Assembly (NCBI GenBank): GCA_030142905.1
Contig: JASJOG010000288.1
Location: 248,001 to 312,000, forward strand
DNA from: Heliopora coerulea
Lineage: Eukaryota > Cnidaria > Anthozoa > Scleralcyonacea > Helioporidae
Reading direction: 5' to 3'
Length of the DNA: 64,000 nt
Below, in pieces: positions 11,256-22,678 of the stretch (its first letter is position 1; each line of letters opens with the position of its first letter). Made by a program: the position numbers and the translations under genes. Under the pieces are notes generated by a model. The model was not told the DNA's origin, searched no databases, and was given only the letters and a program-made list of their open reading frames with translations.

Positions 11256-11284
11256 CTTTTTGAAGTTGTCGGCTGGTCATGGTT

Positions 11285-11705
11285 TCATATATGTTAGGAT
11301 CACCACATATGACTTTGGACAACTCTTCTGTGAAATTAGCTTCATACACCTTTGTGAATGAGCTGGTATTCACCAAAGTTATGGCCAAAGAACGTGTTCC
11401 ATACTTCATTTTTATTTGGTTTATTGACATCTCTGGGGTTCGTTAGAATTGTCCTATGTTTGCTGTTGTTGTAATTATACACCAAATCGTCCAATATATT
11501 CAACCATTTATAGGTTCCTTTGCTATAGAAATCTTTCCACAGCAGTACCTTTTTTGTCCAATTTAGTTGAAAAGTATTTAATTTGGTGTTTCTCCAGTAA
11601 TGTCTTAATACGTATGTTATCAAACTGGATAATCATGAAAGCATTTTATAAGTTGTCTTAGCAACTCCATAACAGCTTTTGTCATATTACTTGTGTCCCA
11701 GGGTG
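11285..11705 (-). pseudogene. INT: Polinton integrase remnant, catalytic domain part
   Basis: The minus strand reads DTSNMTKAVMELLRQLIK near 11640-11705, then DFYSKGTYKWLNILDDLVYN and SKHRTILTNPRDVNKPNKNEV, and ends with EANFTEELSKVI and GDPNIYE beside the PLE duplication. The second Polinton's integrase reads DTKNMTKAVDELLKQFK, FYSKGTYNWINHVDELVDN and KPADVNKSNKDQV at the matching places. The catalytic second Asp and the Glu segment have decayed. The fragment is the upstream part of the gene whose chromodomain lies at 9036-9281. Confidence 0.82.
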
Positions 11706-13499
11706 AGAGTGAAAAATGCTACCTCTCCCCATACAAAAAAAAAAATATAAGACTGTCAAAAAGTAGGCATGCACGCACAAAGAGTTTTCCTCCATGCCTT
11801 CTCATCCATAGTGCCATGCTTAATCATACACATTTGGAAATGATTTGAATGATTTACGTACATATACCATTTCAATCTTTTTGTTTCAACAAGCACTGCC
11901 TCAATTTAGTGCTTACAAAAACGTTGCATTACTCAATAAACACTGCAGGACTAATACACCTATCAAAATTTTCAATCAAAAAAAAAAAACAGTGGGTCAT
12001 GAAACAATTGTCAAAATCCCACTCTGTAGAAATGGTACTGGTTATTTGATAATAAACGAGACAGGTATGGAACATATGTATGTGTGGAAACCTTTAATCT
12101 TGATGCACCAGCATTCTAAACCAATTTCATAGTTTACAGTTGGGTAGAGAATGATCCTGTACGGATCCACACTTTCCAATTTTAGCAACCTCTCTAAATC
12201 TGAAGGCATTTCAAAGAACTTTGGCTACACTTACATTTCAGAGAAAATTGTTTTTAAGCCCATAAAGACTATAAAACGAACCTAGAGGTGCGGTAGTCGT
12301 TTATAGATTTTATTATGGTCAGATACTTCTTTGCAAGCAGAAATGATTTTGAAAGTTGTTCAGTTCCGATCCCAAATGGAAATGGTGAAAGAAATTTGTA
12401 GAAGTCAATACCAGGTTATATATTTGTTTTTAGAGTGTGTATGTCATTGTGCCAATGTATACAGTGAGAAATGTCACTAATACCTGGTGACAGGGGGAAG
12501 CTGACTTATACAGTGAATCTCACATGGAAACCATGAGAGATGGGAAGTTGGTAGTGGTTTTTGAGTTTTATTCATATTAGATTATTTAATACAGACAAAA
12601 CTCACAAACAGAATACTAAGAATATAGAGAAAATATTAAAAGGTGGCATAAGTTAGAAAAAAATCATATGATGGCTCCGTTTACAAAGAAAATAGAATGG
12701 ATTTTGACCTCTGTCGTTGTGGCAGTGGGAAAAGCATTGCCATTGTTTTAAATAAAACCACTGTTACTTCTTTACATGAAGGTCACACATAAATTATGTG
12801 TTAAGCCATGAAGCTTCAAGTTCTAGTTCCCAGGTCTTTGCAGACTTCCTATATGGCAACATCTACAGTGCCTATTTCCTGGAATGAGGGCTGGGGTTTA
12901 CACACATGGTCAGATCCCCCCTGTGATGCCCACACCTCTGTCAGGGGGAAAACATTGAACTGCATGGCCCTCGTAAGATATCAACTCAAGGTGAAACACC
13001 TGATCCCATCAACATTGTTGATGTACAGGATGAAAGTGACACTGAAATGGATAATGCTTTAGATGACCTCGAAACAGTTGAGTAACCATTGTTAACCAGT
13101 CAGGCAGTGACATGAATGTTTCTGAATCAAATGACAATCTCACTGATGGCACTGTTGCCAATATCCAAGAAACTGAAGAAAAGCTTCACACACACAGCTT
13201 AATAAATGTTAATCATCTTTTTGATTCAGATTAATCTGATAGCCATAGTGATTTTGAGGGGTTTTAGTTTTGTTGTTACTCAAACATTAATTTAAATTTA
13301 TAGGGGCTGGTGTCTGTGAGTAATACAATATTAGTACAGCTAGTAATTGGCTAGTTATACAGCACACTGATTGTGTCTTTATAGTGAAATTTCACTTTCG
13401 GTTACAATGATAAATTTGGCCTTCATAAAAACAAAAAAACGGCCATGGATAACTACAAACTGATGTAATAACTAAGGCCATTTTTGGCCTGGGATAAAA
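11706..13499. other. No recognisable gene
   Basis: Open stretches on the plus strand at 11845-12132 and 12808-13062 have no identifiable domain. A-rich runs lie at about 11735-11745 and 11980-11990. This is the boundary zone between the decayed Polinton and other repeats; I could not place the Polinton terminus. Confidence 0.4.
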
Positions 13500-14290
13500 A
13501 AAAAATAAAATTTGAGCCCTGAAATCACTACCATTATGCTATTGTTTGCAGCTATAACTGGACAATAAATCAAGTTCATTCTCATCAGAGCTTTTGATTT
13601 CATTTGACCTACATTTCTTGATAATTTCTATTTCATCTGATGAGAATTCATCCCACTGCCTGCCATTTGAAACAGTTAATCACAGTGAATGTAGCATACC
13701 CACTCAGTAACTCTTATCATAAGGGAATCATATGCTTCTCTCTCAAAACACTTGTACCTGCACCATTCTCTTCCTTCCCGCAGTTGTCAATGAGGATGCC
13801 AATCAAGCTAGAACTCGTTACTGCAGGGTCTCTAATATTTCGTCTGTGAATATACAGGGACGAGGTGTGTAGACCTATGTCATCAGCAAGTTGTGCACTT
13901 GTTGACTGTTAATTGTTACTGAATGTCTCCGATTACTTTCACCCAAACTGCATATTATGTGTGAGGCATGGCCTATTGCATTGTCTTGAAAGCTATCAGA
14001 CTTTGATCATAAGGAAAATTATGGGGCAGACGAGTTGTAGCTAAAAAGACTCCTCTCTAATTCACAATCATCATTGTAATCCAAGACTATTTCTACAAGA
14101 GTATTTTCTGGTATATTGCTGGGCTTGTATGAACCAGGCAAAACATCTTCATCCCACTTTTCTTCATTGTAATCATCATCAGAATCTTCTCAGTCAGGCT
14201 TAATAGTTTATAAGCATCTTACATATAAACAACCTTGTCCACACAATTTGAGGACAACCTCCCCACTTTCTGCAAGTTTTAGGGACACTA
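13500..14290 (-). pseudogene. Unidentified decayed ORF, acidic
   Basis: Minus-strand segments look coding in shifting frames: EDSDDDYNEEKWDEDVLPGS near 14130-14190, then NIPENTLVEIVLDYNDDCEL near 14070-14125, and QWDEFSSDEIEIIKKCRSNE near 13590-13655. The acidic composition resembles the N-terminal region of some transposases or nuclear proteins, but nothing identifies it. Stops are frequent. Confidence 0.25.
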
Positions 14291-15589
14291 GCTCTCCATA
14301 ACAACACTGCAAAAAGAAGCACAATAATTAATTAAGTTAAAAAATGATAATTTGGAGTTCTTCATAGCTTACAGATGTACCACATTTTGTAGTATATTAC
14401 TTATATGACAAATAATCTCTAGAGCAGCAGTCAACAGGAAGAGGTTAAACTTGATTAACTTTTTCTTCAAAGAATGACACTCTGGACAGTAGACAGTGAC
14501 ACTACTGTATGTCAACAGAAAAATACATAACACCAAGAAAATATTAAAATTAGGTATGGAGAATGAACAATTTACCCTAATATCTTGGTTTGGTAACTGT
14601 TTTCAAATTGATGTTCATAGTTCATGCCTGTGGAAAAGCCTCCTAGGCGTGGTGAGCAAAGACAAAATTTGTCTTGACCAAACTGAAAAATCCAGCTCGA
14701 CGAAGACTGAAGAAAAAAAACATATTTGAGAGAAACTAAAATATTGATGAAGAAAAGCGTTAACTGAACAATACGAATTACAAGATATTTTAGTTTTGAT
14801 GGTAAATATTTTTGTTCTTATGAACCATTCTTTCCATTCTAATCAACCAATGTGTTTTTATTTCTTTATAATCAATGAAATTCCAAAGAAATCATAACTA
14901 GTTAGTATCAATCCATGAAACACGTCTTTTGATGTTTAATAAGCCCATGTACTCGAATGCCCACTTTCTCTCTTATTTTCCAAGATTTCCCAACCCTAAC
15001 CCCTCACCAGGGGTGTTAGGTTTGGGAAAGTGAAAAGGGGGCATGAAGTTCCGATGTGTGCAATTCTAAGACCACATTAAGTACCTGGACACCCTAGCAA
15101 GAAAATTGGAGCACATTCATTTTACCTCTGTGGTTTCAATTATCTTATCATTGTAGATTATTACAGTTTTTGGTAAGAAATCGATCTGCTCGGAGATTTT
15201 TTTAGGTTATGATGTCGTTAACTTTCTTGACTGCCATATTGAGTGCTTTGAGGCTTGAGATATTTATGGCTGGATGCCTTTTCTGTCAGAGGAGGAGCCT
15301 TAGCTGGCCAACCCCTGCATAAGCAGGGAAAACGGCCGTAAAATGACTGTTGTAGTTGTGATGTCATTAAGTGGGTAGCTCTCATGGCTCTTACTCTTGT
15401 TGTTAATTTCCAAGCACTGGTAGGGTTGGATTTTGCATTAGAGGTAGCGAGACATCTACTTGGTCAAGAATGTCAACCTTCCATGTTTGATACTCAAAGG
15501 AAAGTTTTGCAGTTATATTGCTCTAAAAATGTGTGTAAATGCAGAGGTATGTCCTGAACCTAATCTTAGACATATATCAGAGATGGCTG
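14291..15589. other. No recognisable gene; one hairpin
   Basis: The only structure seen is an imperfect inverted repeat near 14992-15029, cccaaccctaacccct against aggggtgttaggtttggg. The ORF at 14496-14729 has no recognisable motif. Confidence 0.4.
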
Positions 15590-16160
15590 TGTACAAATAG
15601 CATCGAGGTATCAGAAATACTGCACAAAGCCTCCATAACATCAAAATATTGGCTTTGAGTGAAACCCACTTAATGAACTGTGAGCCTGAGTTGATGTTTG
15701 AAATTTTGGGCTACTCATTTACTAGGTGGCGTTGCAGCATGTATTTGAATTGCTTGATTTGGAGAACAAGGAAGTGGAATGTATTTGGATAAAAATACAG
15801 AAAGACCAGATGAAGGGTTGGCTTATTGTGACTCTTTATCTTCCTAATTACTGCTCAAAAAACTTTAAGAAACATTTTAACATCCATTTGAAAGACATGT
15901 TCTTGATTATACATGATTCTGAATTATCAAAGGATATTCTGCTGGGTGATGTGAACATAAACTATCTTGTGTCCCAAGATAATACAGAATTTAAATCTAT
16001 CTTCAAACTTATCTGGGCTTAACCAAATAATAAAAAGCCAACAAGGATCACTCAGTAAACTAAAAGCTTTTATTGATATTATGGCAACCAAGCACTGGAG
16101 ACTACAACATGATTGGGTGCATATGAAATATGAATCAAGGCTTGTTACATGTTGAAATTA
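15590..16160 (+). pseudogene. LINE endonuclease (APE-type) remnant
   Basis: Non-LTR retrotransposon endonuclease. Plus-strand pieces read NIKILALSETHL near 15645-15675 (the catalytic Glu motif), then GYSFTRWR. Next come EVECIWIKIQ and an LY-P segment (TLYLPNY), and then LLGDVNINYL near 15940-15965 (the Asp/Asn motif), ending with LNQIIK and a degenerate S-x-x-LID-type segment (LKAFIDIM). The order is that of the exonuclease-endonuclease-phosphatase fold in LINEs of the CR1/L2/Jockey kind. Frameshifts at about 15725 and 16020 and missing terminal motifs show decay. Linker and RT remnants follow on the same strand. Confidence 0.72.
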
Positions 16161-17010
16161 TAAAAACTATATGTCATACAAATCAAATACCTCGTTAAAA
16201 TAGACTGGTCTGGTGTTACAAACAGCCGAAATGTAAATAATGTGTGGATGTCTATAAACAATATAGTCTTAAACACTTTTAACTTGCTGGGACCATGGTT
16301 AACCAGTAAAATAAAAGAGTAGACAAATAAGAGAGACAAACTTTTACAAAAATCACAGAGGACTAGAAGTGATGATGATATTGCAAAATATAAGCAAAAA
16401 TGAAGTGAGGTTAATACCCACCATTAGGCAAGGAAAGTCCTCTTACCACAGTAATGTGTTTCAGGAGCACTCAAAATAAACTTTGGAAGACATTAAAGTC
16501 GATTTACCTAGCTAAATCTAATGTGATGAATCACTCCAGTTGTTTGAAGTCAATGGGAAACAGTCAAGCAAAGTCCATTCAATTGTAAATGCTTTTAATT
16601 CCTTTTTTTGTTAATACAGTCACAACTTTAAAAGAAAAAGCCTTTCTGTCAACTGATTTCGTATGGACAAACAAACATTAAAATTTTGCCCAGTAACGAT
16701 TTCAGATGTCGGAAGTCGATCAAAAGGAACAACAGGGATTGACGGTCTTTGACCTGGATTGTTGAAGGATTTGGCTCCTGTAGTATCAGTGCCTATAACC
16801 CTCGTCATATATCTCTCAGTGAGTACTGGAGTTTTTCCAACAGAATGAAAATGTGTATAAATCATGCCTGTGTACAAATCAGGAATGCTGAAGTATTTTA
16901 AAAATAACAGACTGATCTCCATACTACAAGTCATCAAGGTCTTTAATTTGATTTTTCTCACAAACGTGCTTGAAAAAACATCTAAAGTCTTCTCCATATT
17001 TCTCCATTGC
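16161..17010 (+). pseudogene. LINE linker and reverse transcriptase N-terminal remnant
   Basis: After the endonuclease, the plus strand reads PWLTSKIKE, then RTRSDDDIAKYK and NAFNSFFVNTV, the usual linker of animal LINEs. It continues with TGIDGL near 16735-16755, then LKDLAPVVSVPITLVI, LSVSTGVFPTE near 16815-16845, and MPVYKSG followed by NNRLISIL, which are RT motifs 1 and 2. The later catalytic FADD-type motif is absent, so the element is truncated near 17010. Multiple stops interrupt it. Confidence 0.72.
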
Positions 17011-17102
17011 TATCTCATATATCTTTACAATACTATTGGTATTTCTTTCTCCAGTCACATTGATTATCGAGTCAACATCCAGTGCAACCAGTTTTTGCTA
17101 CA

Positions 17103-18300
17103 TTAAAGATACTTTTGGCAAACCTGTAAAGCATTGAACATCTCCCTTGCAATCCAGGTATCAATTGGCTTGCCATGTTTATCTTTTTCATCTACTCGTC
17201 CAGTCATAAGCCATTCTTGCACAAGTTTTGTGCCCTTAAATGTCAAATTCGTGATGTCTTTGGCATGTTCTTTTAAATTTTTGATATCCACATTCCTCGT
17301 ATTTTCAAGGCAACTTAAAACTTTGTCTCAAAACTTTGTCCTTCCATGCACGAAGGTTTTGCAATTCAACAAGCAAAGAAACTACAGGTCTCAATGCATC
17401 GACAACAGACAAAGATCAAATAAAAAATTTTGACCAGCGATCTGAAATTTGCTAACTTCTGAATATTTATATCTGTGAAAAGATTTGATATATGTTGGCA
17501 GTGACTCATGATATTGAGATGTTGAAAATCTGGTAGAGCATGTCCGACTTGTAACAAGGATTTTATAATCATCTCCTTTGGCCTGTACTCTTGCTTGACT
17601 GTACATTTTATGCGCAACTGAGGACCTGTTGACAATACAACCAATCAATGATTTTGATACCCCAACCTTTCCTTGAAAACATCTTTAACTGCAAGATCAA
17701 TAAGGTGAGGAGCATTCCATACAAATTGGAAAAACAGTCCTTGTTAGAATAAATTGTTATGCAATCATTTTGCAAAATCTTTAGATTGGTATTGACCATC
17801 ATGTGAGGTCCCTTGCCATGCAGAAGTAACTTGCTCTTTGCTCATATTATACACATCTTTCACATTGTTATAAATTAGATTTGCAAGTTCTTTGAGTCTT
17901 GCCCCAGTAATTAATCTTTTGACATTTTCAATCTCATCACCAAAACTATCTTCATCATCAGAACTATCTGGGTTATTATCATTACTTGATTAGTGTAAAC
18001 TGGTGATGCTCTAACTGCAATTGGACTTTGCTTCCCTTTCACTGTTATGCCTAACATAACTGCTTGCTTAGTGACCTGGTTGACAGTTGATTTGTCAGTG
18101 GTAGTCCAATTGAAACCAAAGTTACAATCAAGTATCATCTTGCCTGTTTATCCAAGTATATCTCTACAGCTTGCTTGATGGAATTAAATTGCTTTCTACC
18201 GTGGCCCTTATCCCCCATGACATGCTATTGAATGTTCAAAATGCAATGTCGCAGTTTTCATTTCAATCAAGTTAAATGCAATTTGAACAATATTTTTGGT
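17103..18300 (-). pseudogene. hAT-like transposase relic
   Basis: Reading leftward: FEHSIACHGG near 18225, then FNWTTTDKSTVNQVTKQAV near 18060-18110, then a segment resembling a W-DPPHLI-LA-DVF block near 17690-17740. The rest reads CTVKQEYRPKE, HALPDFQHLN, and finally FKGTKLVQEWLMTGRVDEKD at 17150-17235. The arrangement of a DK-T-R-TNQAV segment followed by a D-x2-HL segment is that of hAT-like transposases of the ZNF862 kind. Frames change at least three times. The segment at 19030-19545 may be its N-terminal part. The family assignment is from memory and not certain. Confidence 0.45.
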
Positions 18301-19029
18301 CACTGCACTGCATCGTCATTTTTGCTTATCCATCAAATCTTTATACCTTTGAATAGGATATTGAGCAAGTAAATACAAATAAGTTTGACAGTTACTTTTT
18401 AATCTATAAAAATATGCAATAAACCTTTCAATTTAGTATTGAGTTCCCTTCAGCCTATGTTTCAGACTCACCCCCCAATGAACCTGACAAGTCAAGTTAG
18501 GCTCTCATTGACCATATTATGAGATACTGTCTTACTGTACAGTATCATGTTAATTGTAATAGTTCAGAAATCACAAATTCTAGTGAAATGTGTGCACTGT
18601 GAACAAAGTAATTGTGAGACTTCAACCTTGTACAAACCTTCAACGCATCAAAATGCAGTTGAGACAGTTGACCTGAACATAACAAATGTGACTTTATAGT
18701 GTTTTTCATTCTATACTAATACTGGTTGTGACCCTGAATTATCTCCATATGATTTGCTTCTGTTAAAATTAATCCACTGGCAATTGACCCATTGTAGCTA
18801 TATCAATTATATAAAAATCATACATTGCACGGTATGATGACCATAATTTTTGCAACTTTTTTGTCAAAGAGGAAACAACGAAAAATACAGCTTTTCACAA
18901 ACAACTTATGAATATCAATATATTGCCATTTTATTTCTGTGATTAGATAGAATTTAAAATGTTTCACAAGAAATTAACTCTATCATTAATATTAAAACAA
19001 CTTGTTTCAAAAAATTTAAACAAATCTAA
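18301..19029. other. No recognisable gene
   Basis: AT-rich sequence without open reading frames of note. Confidence 0.4.
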
Positions 19030-19545
19030 CCTTCAAATCCTCTTGTTGGCAGTACCAAGGGCATCCTTGACACTTTGCATTGAGTATGGATCTTTTGTTA
19101 GATACCTGAAACACGTGTTGCATGTAAGTAGAGATATTTGTCCTTCATAGCTGGAAACAAACCAGCCAGTTTTGACATGTTTTCAATATAATTCCATTCA
19201 TTTATCACTGGCAAGGCTTCTTCAAAGATTTTTTGGCCAACTCCCAATAAAGGTCCAAGCTCACTCTTTTTTTCTTTATTGTGACTGAGTCACTCAGCTG
19301 CAGAGGCTAAGGTGCCTAACCATTCATTTATAGCTTTAAATGGATCTTTTTCAAAACAAGTCCTGTTATTTTCTATCCCTTTCTTAGAAACCTACATTGT
19401 CTTAACAGTAGTTGCAGTAGAATTTTCAGCAGTATTACCTTAGTCAGAAAATTTTGAAATACTAGCTAGCAGTTTTTGGGTCTACTTGTTTTTAACACTA
19501 ACTATAAAATCACATTGACCATCATCTACTACTAAATCTTTGTGA
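19030..19545 (-). pseudogene. Unidentified decayed ORF, possibly N-terminal part of the transposase at 17.1-18.3 kb
   Basis: The minus strand reads NRTCFEKDPFKAINEWLGTL near 19320-19380, then SAAEWLSH, then ELGPLLGVGQKIFEEALPVI near 19205-19265, and NYIENMSKLAGLFPAMKDKY near 19140-19195. Composition looks clearly coding. I do not recognise the family; orientation and spacing fit an upstream part of the transposase relic to its left. Confidence 0.35.
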
Positions 19546-19843
19546 TTCCTCAAGACTTGTCAGTTTTTAGTATTCTTATCTCAAACTCGTTAATAATTAA
19601 TGAGATAATGAACCAATCACAACCACTCACAGGGGTGCCCGACAAAATGTCAGGTGCAAAGAAGTTGGTGCCAGTCATTTGGATCCCATCATTTATGAAG
19701 TCTTGCTTGAAATAACAAAACATTTTAACATAAATAAGATAGAAATCAAAGAACACAATTTATTACACAAATGGTAAAACACCCTACATTATAACAGTTT
19801 ATGGGTTATCTCTGCTTATGCTAAATGCTGATACTAAGATAAA

Positions 19844-22160
19844 TTAGAACCCTTTAAACTCCATTGAATCAGAATCACTGTCAAAGTTATCTTCCCAATT
19901 TGTTTTCCTTTTTTTGACTGACTGGTTCAACAATCTCTTCTCTTCATCACCACTCCCACCAGATGGGCATTGCCCAAAGTCAGAGTCAGAGTCAGAGTCT
20001 GAAACGAGACTCTTGCTCACTACAACTAGCTTTACAGGGGTCTGGCTCAACTGAATCACTGTTGCCAGACAATTCTAAGCAAACAGTAGCCCTTTTTGGT
20101 GATCTTTTACAACTTTTTTCATTTTTTTTCTGATTGACTGGTTAGGCCTATGTATCTTTCTCTCACACCAGAGCTTAACTATTGGGGAAACATCAAAACA
20201 TCCAAATTCTGGACCTTCTTCAACAATTCTCAACGAACTGGCTAGCCTCTGCTCCATAAGGCAACCCCTTGAATTCAACTTTGAAGAGTCTTTCTAATTT
20301 GGCATTACTTATAGGGATTGAAAATAACTCTATAAGTATCAAGATGTTTTTCCATTTGGTCTCAGAATATAAGGACTGAAACAGAAATTTCCAAGTTTTC
20401 ATGTAACTGTTTTTCTCTGGTATTAGATATTGCCTACAGTACAACACGTCATGCCATTCCCCAAGACAACTCTGGAATGGTCAAACAAGTCACATACTTC
20501 TGAATCAGCAAAGCTCTCATTTACTGAGAGAGAACTTTCAACATGAACTTCATCTATCACTTCTGCCCTAGCCTTCCAACTTTCAGCATTCAAAACTTTG
20601 GCTACCTTCTCCATCAAAAAGGATTGTTTGAATCATCTAGACGATCAGTCATGCAGGAAACTACTGAATTTATCACTTCATTTTTCTTTCTGGCCAGTAC
20701 ACTGAGGGTTTGCTGGAAGGATGCCTCACTAAATTCTACTCTCTGACACTGACATATTCCTGTACAGTGTGTTGGACCTTTTGGAGAAAATGTTTCATGT
20801 AAGGAAGTTCTTTGAGTTCCTTCTTTTTTAAAACAATTAATTTTGACTTGGCCTTCCTTATGGCATCATTTTCCCCAACAACATCAATCCCTTCAGCCTG
20901 GAATGCCTTAGACAAACATGCCACAGGTGTCAGAACATCTATAAAGAAAGCTACCCTTACTAACATGTGAGGTGTTTTCCATTTTTTTCAGATACCCATA
21001 AACATCAAGATTTGTTTTAGAAATACTTTCAAGGTGTTGTATGTACACCCCATAGTTATCTAATACAAGATGTAGGGCTGAAAGCTTAAAATCTACTCAT
21101 CTAGTACCACAGGCTCTCTTGGGTTTAAGGAAGCCCTTCTCAAATTAAAGTGTTTCTTTCATCAGTTTGTACACAGTTCTCAGTTGAAACAGCTTTTTAG
21201 GGTCCTTATGGTACAAATAATAAAGTCCGATTAACATCTGGTCCACTTCTTTGAAGTATGTCTCTTTCAGAGCATCTCTAAGTGCAAGTTCCAAGCAATG
21301 AGCTATACACCACTGAAATAGCAGCCAAGGTGACTGTGCCTGCAACAATGTTTTCACCCCAGATTTATTTCCACTGTTCACTGAGGCACCGTCAGCCCCC
21401 AGACCCACCAGCTTGGAGTACAGATTATCTTGAGGAATTCCAAGATAGGCAAAACTATCCTCAATTGCAGTCTTGATGCCTGTTTCATCAGGTATACCCA
21501 GATCTTTGATGTGCAGAAATGTCAGCTTGACTTGGACTTTACCTCCAGCTGCCTTTGGGTCAAAGTAGAGCACATACACCGCTTCTTTTTCAGTAATGCT
21601 GCAGTCAGTTGCCCCATCTACCAACACACTGCTGTAAAACTTCGCTTTTAAAAGGTCCTGCTTCAAAATCTCAGCAAGGTAATCTGCATGATGATAATTA
21701 ATTCATCACACTGAATTCGGTTATTGTAGGCATTGCCCGAGTCCACCCCATGGTGCTTCTCAAATCCAGTTTCTCATACTGTGTGAAACGGAGCTAATTT
21801 TTGGCCTCATAATAGGCTATTTTGAATTTCTCAATTTGACTCTGCTGTGTTTTTGTTAGAGCTTGAAATGTTGCTGATAAAGTTGGCTGCTTTGGATTGT
21901 GAAATTTCTGAGGAACTTTCACACGTAATCTTTGCCTTGTATACAGCCTGAATGCCATTTCATGGCATTTTGATCCAGCATGATCTTTAGCATTAGAAAG
22001 TCACGAGTTAGTGGTGCCATGGACCCAGTTGGCCAAGAAGTCCTTCAGAAGCTTTATCTTGTCCTCAAATTCAATACACAGTTTACATTTAAGACTGTTC
22101 ACATTCCAGTTTTTGTCAGTGTCATATGTAAGCCACTCTTTGGCATTGTCTGCTGCCAAG
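19844..22160 (-). pseudogene. hAT transposase relic, KIAA1586/ZNF862-like
   Basis: The N-terminal end near 22060-22140 reads LTYDTDKNWNVNSLKCKLC with a later H-x-CHE, a TTF/BED-type zinc finger, then KVPQKFHNPKQPTLSATFQ. The catalytic region at 21145-21666 reads FYSSVLVDGATDCSITEKEAVY, with the first Asp in LVDGATD, then KLVGLGADGASVNSGNKSGV and WCIAHCLELA. Near 20300-20340 LIELFSIPISNAKLERLF is the dimerisation motif. A tail rich in SD repeats (DSDSDSDFG) ends at 19844. Several frameshifts (near 21680, 20970, 20730, 20440) split the gene, so this copy is inactive. The SerAsp tail after the dimerisation motif is an oddity of this copy or subfamily. Confidence 0.7.
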
Positions 22161-22678
22161 TCATTCCTTATCCATTTTCAGTCCACTGTAGCCTTCAGTG
22201 AACGTTTTTTATTTGCCACCACATTACGTTTCTGGAATCCTGATGAACCAGATTTTGTGCATTTGTTGAATGTGCAAGAAAGGGTGGAAACAGGAAAAAA
22301 ATATTGCACCAGGAGTAATCCGTTGTCTTTGGTCAGCGGTGGCAAAACACAACACCCCAAATGTCAGAGATTGAACTTAGAGAACAAAAGAACAGTGAAC
22401 AGTGAAAATTGAATGATCATGAAATTGATAAATCCCACTGCCAGTCACTTTGACCGATCTTGGGAGTCTAGCACTGGTCAAATGACCATGACTGAATGCT
22501 TATTTTCAGGCTTGCACTCATTTTATAAGACTGAAGTTGGATACTCCAGTAAAACACACCAAAACCAACTTTCATCTAATTGGTGAGATATTAATTCAAA
22601 ATCCACAAAACAGACAACAAAAAATGTTCCTATGCAAAAGTGTTTACCTAAATTTACCACATTTTGGACATCGTTTAT

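Larger units (their letters stand above)
9295..11284 (+). mobile_element. Penelope-like element inserted in Polinton integrase (outer PLE)
   Basis: The 1,990-bp insertion is bounded by a 13-bp direct duplication, tcatatatgttag, at 9282-9294 and 11285-11297; removing one copy plus the insert restores continuity of the decayed integrase reading. Inside are 391-bp inverted terminal copies (9295-9685 and 10865-11255), a GIY-YIG endonuclease remnant on the plus strand, hammerhead-like motifs in both arms, and a second PLE-derived insertion at 10116-10864. About 28 bases at the right end (11256-11284) lie outside the inverted repeat. Inverted partial copies flanking a body are typical of Penelope-like elements. 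No reverse transcriptase remains, so it is strongly 5'-truncated. Confidence 0.85.

Noticed and set aside
19981..19997. A microsatellite (cagagt)n
   Set aside because: It is the coding repeat of the Ser-Asp tail of the transposase relic and has only three to four units.
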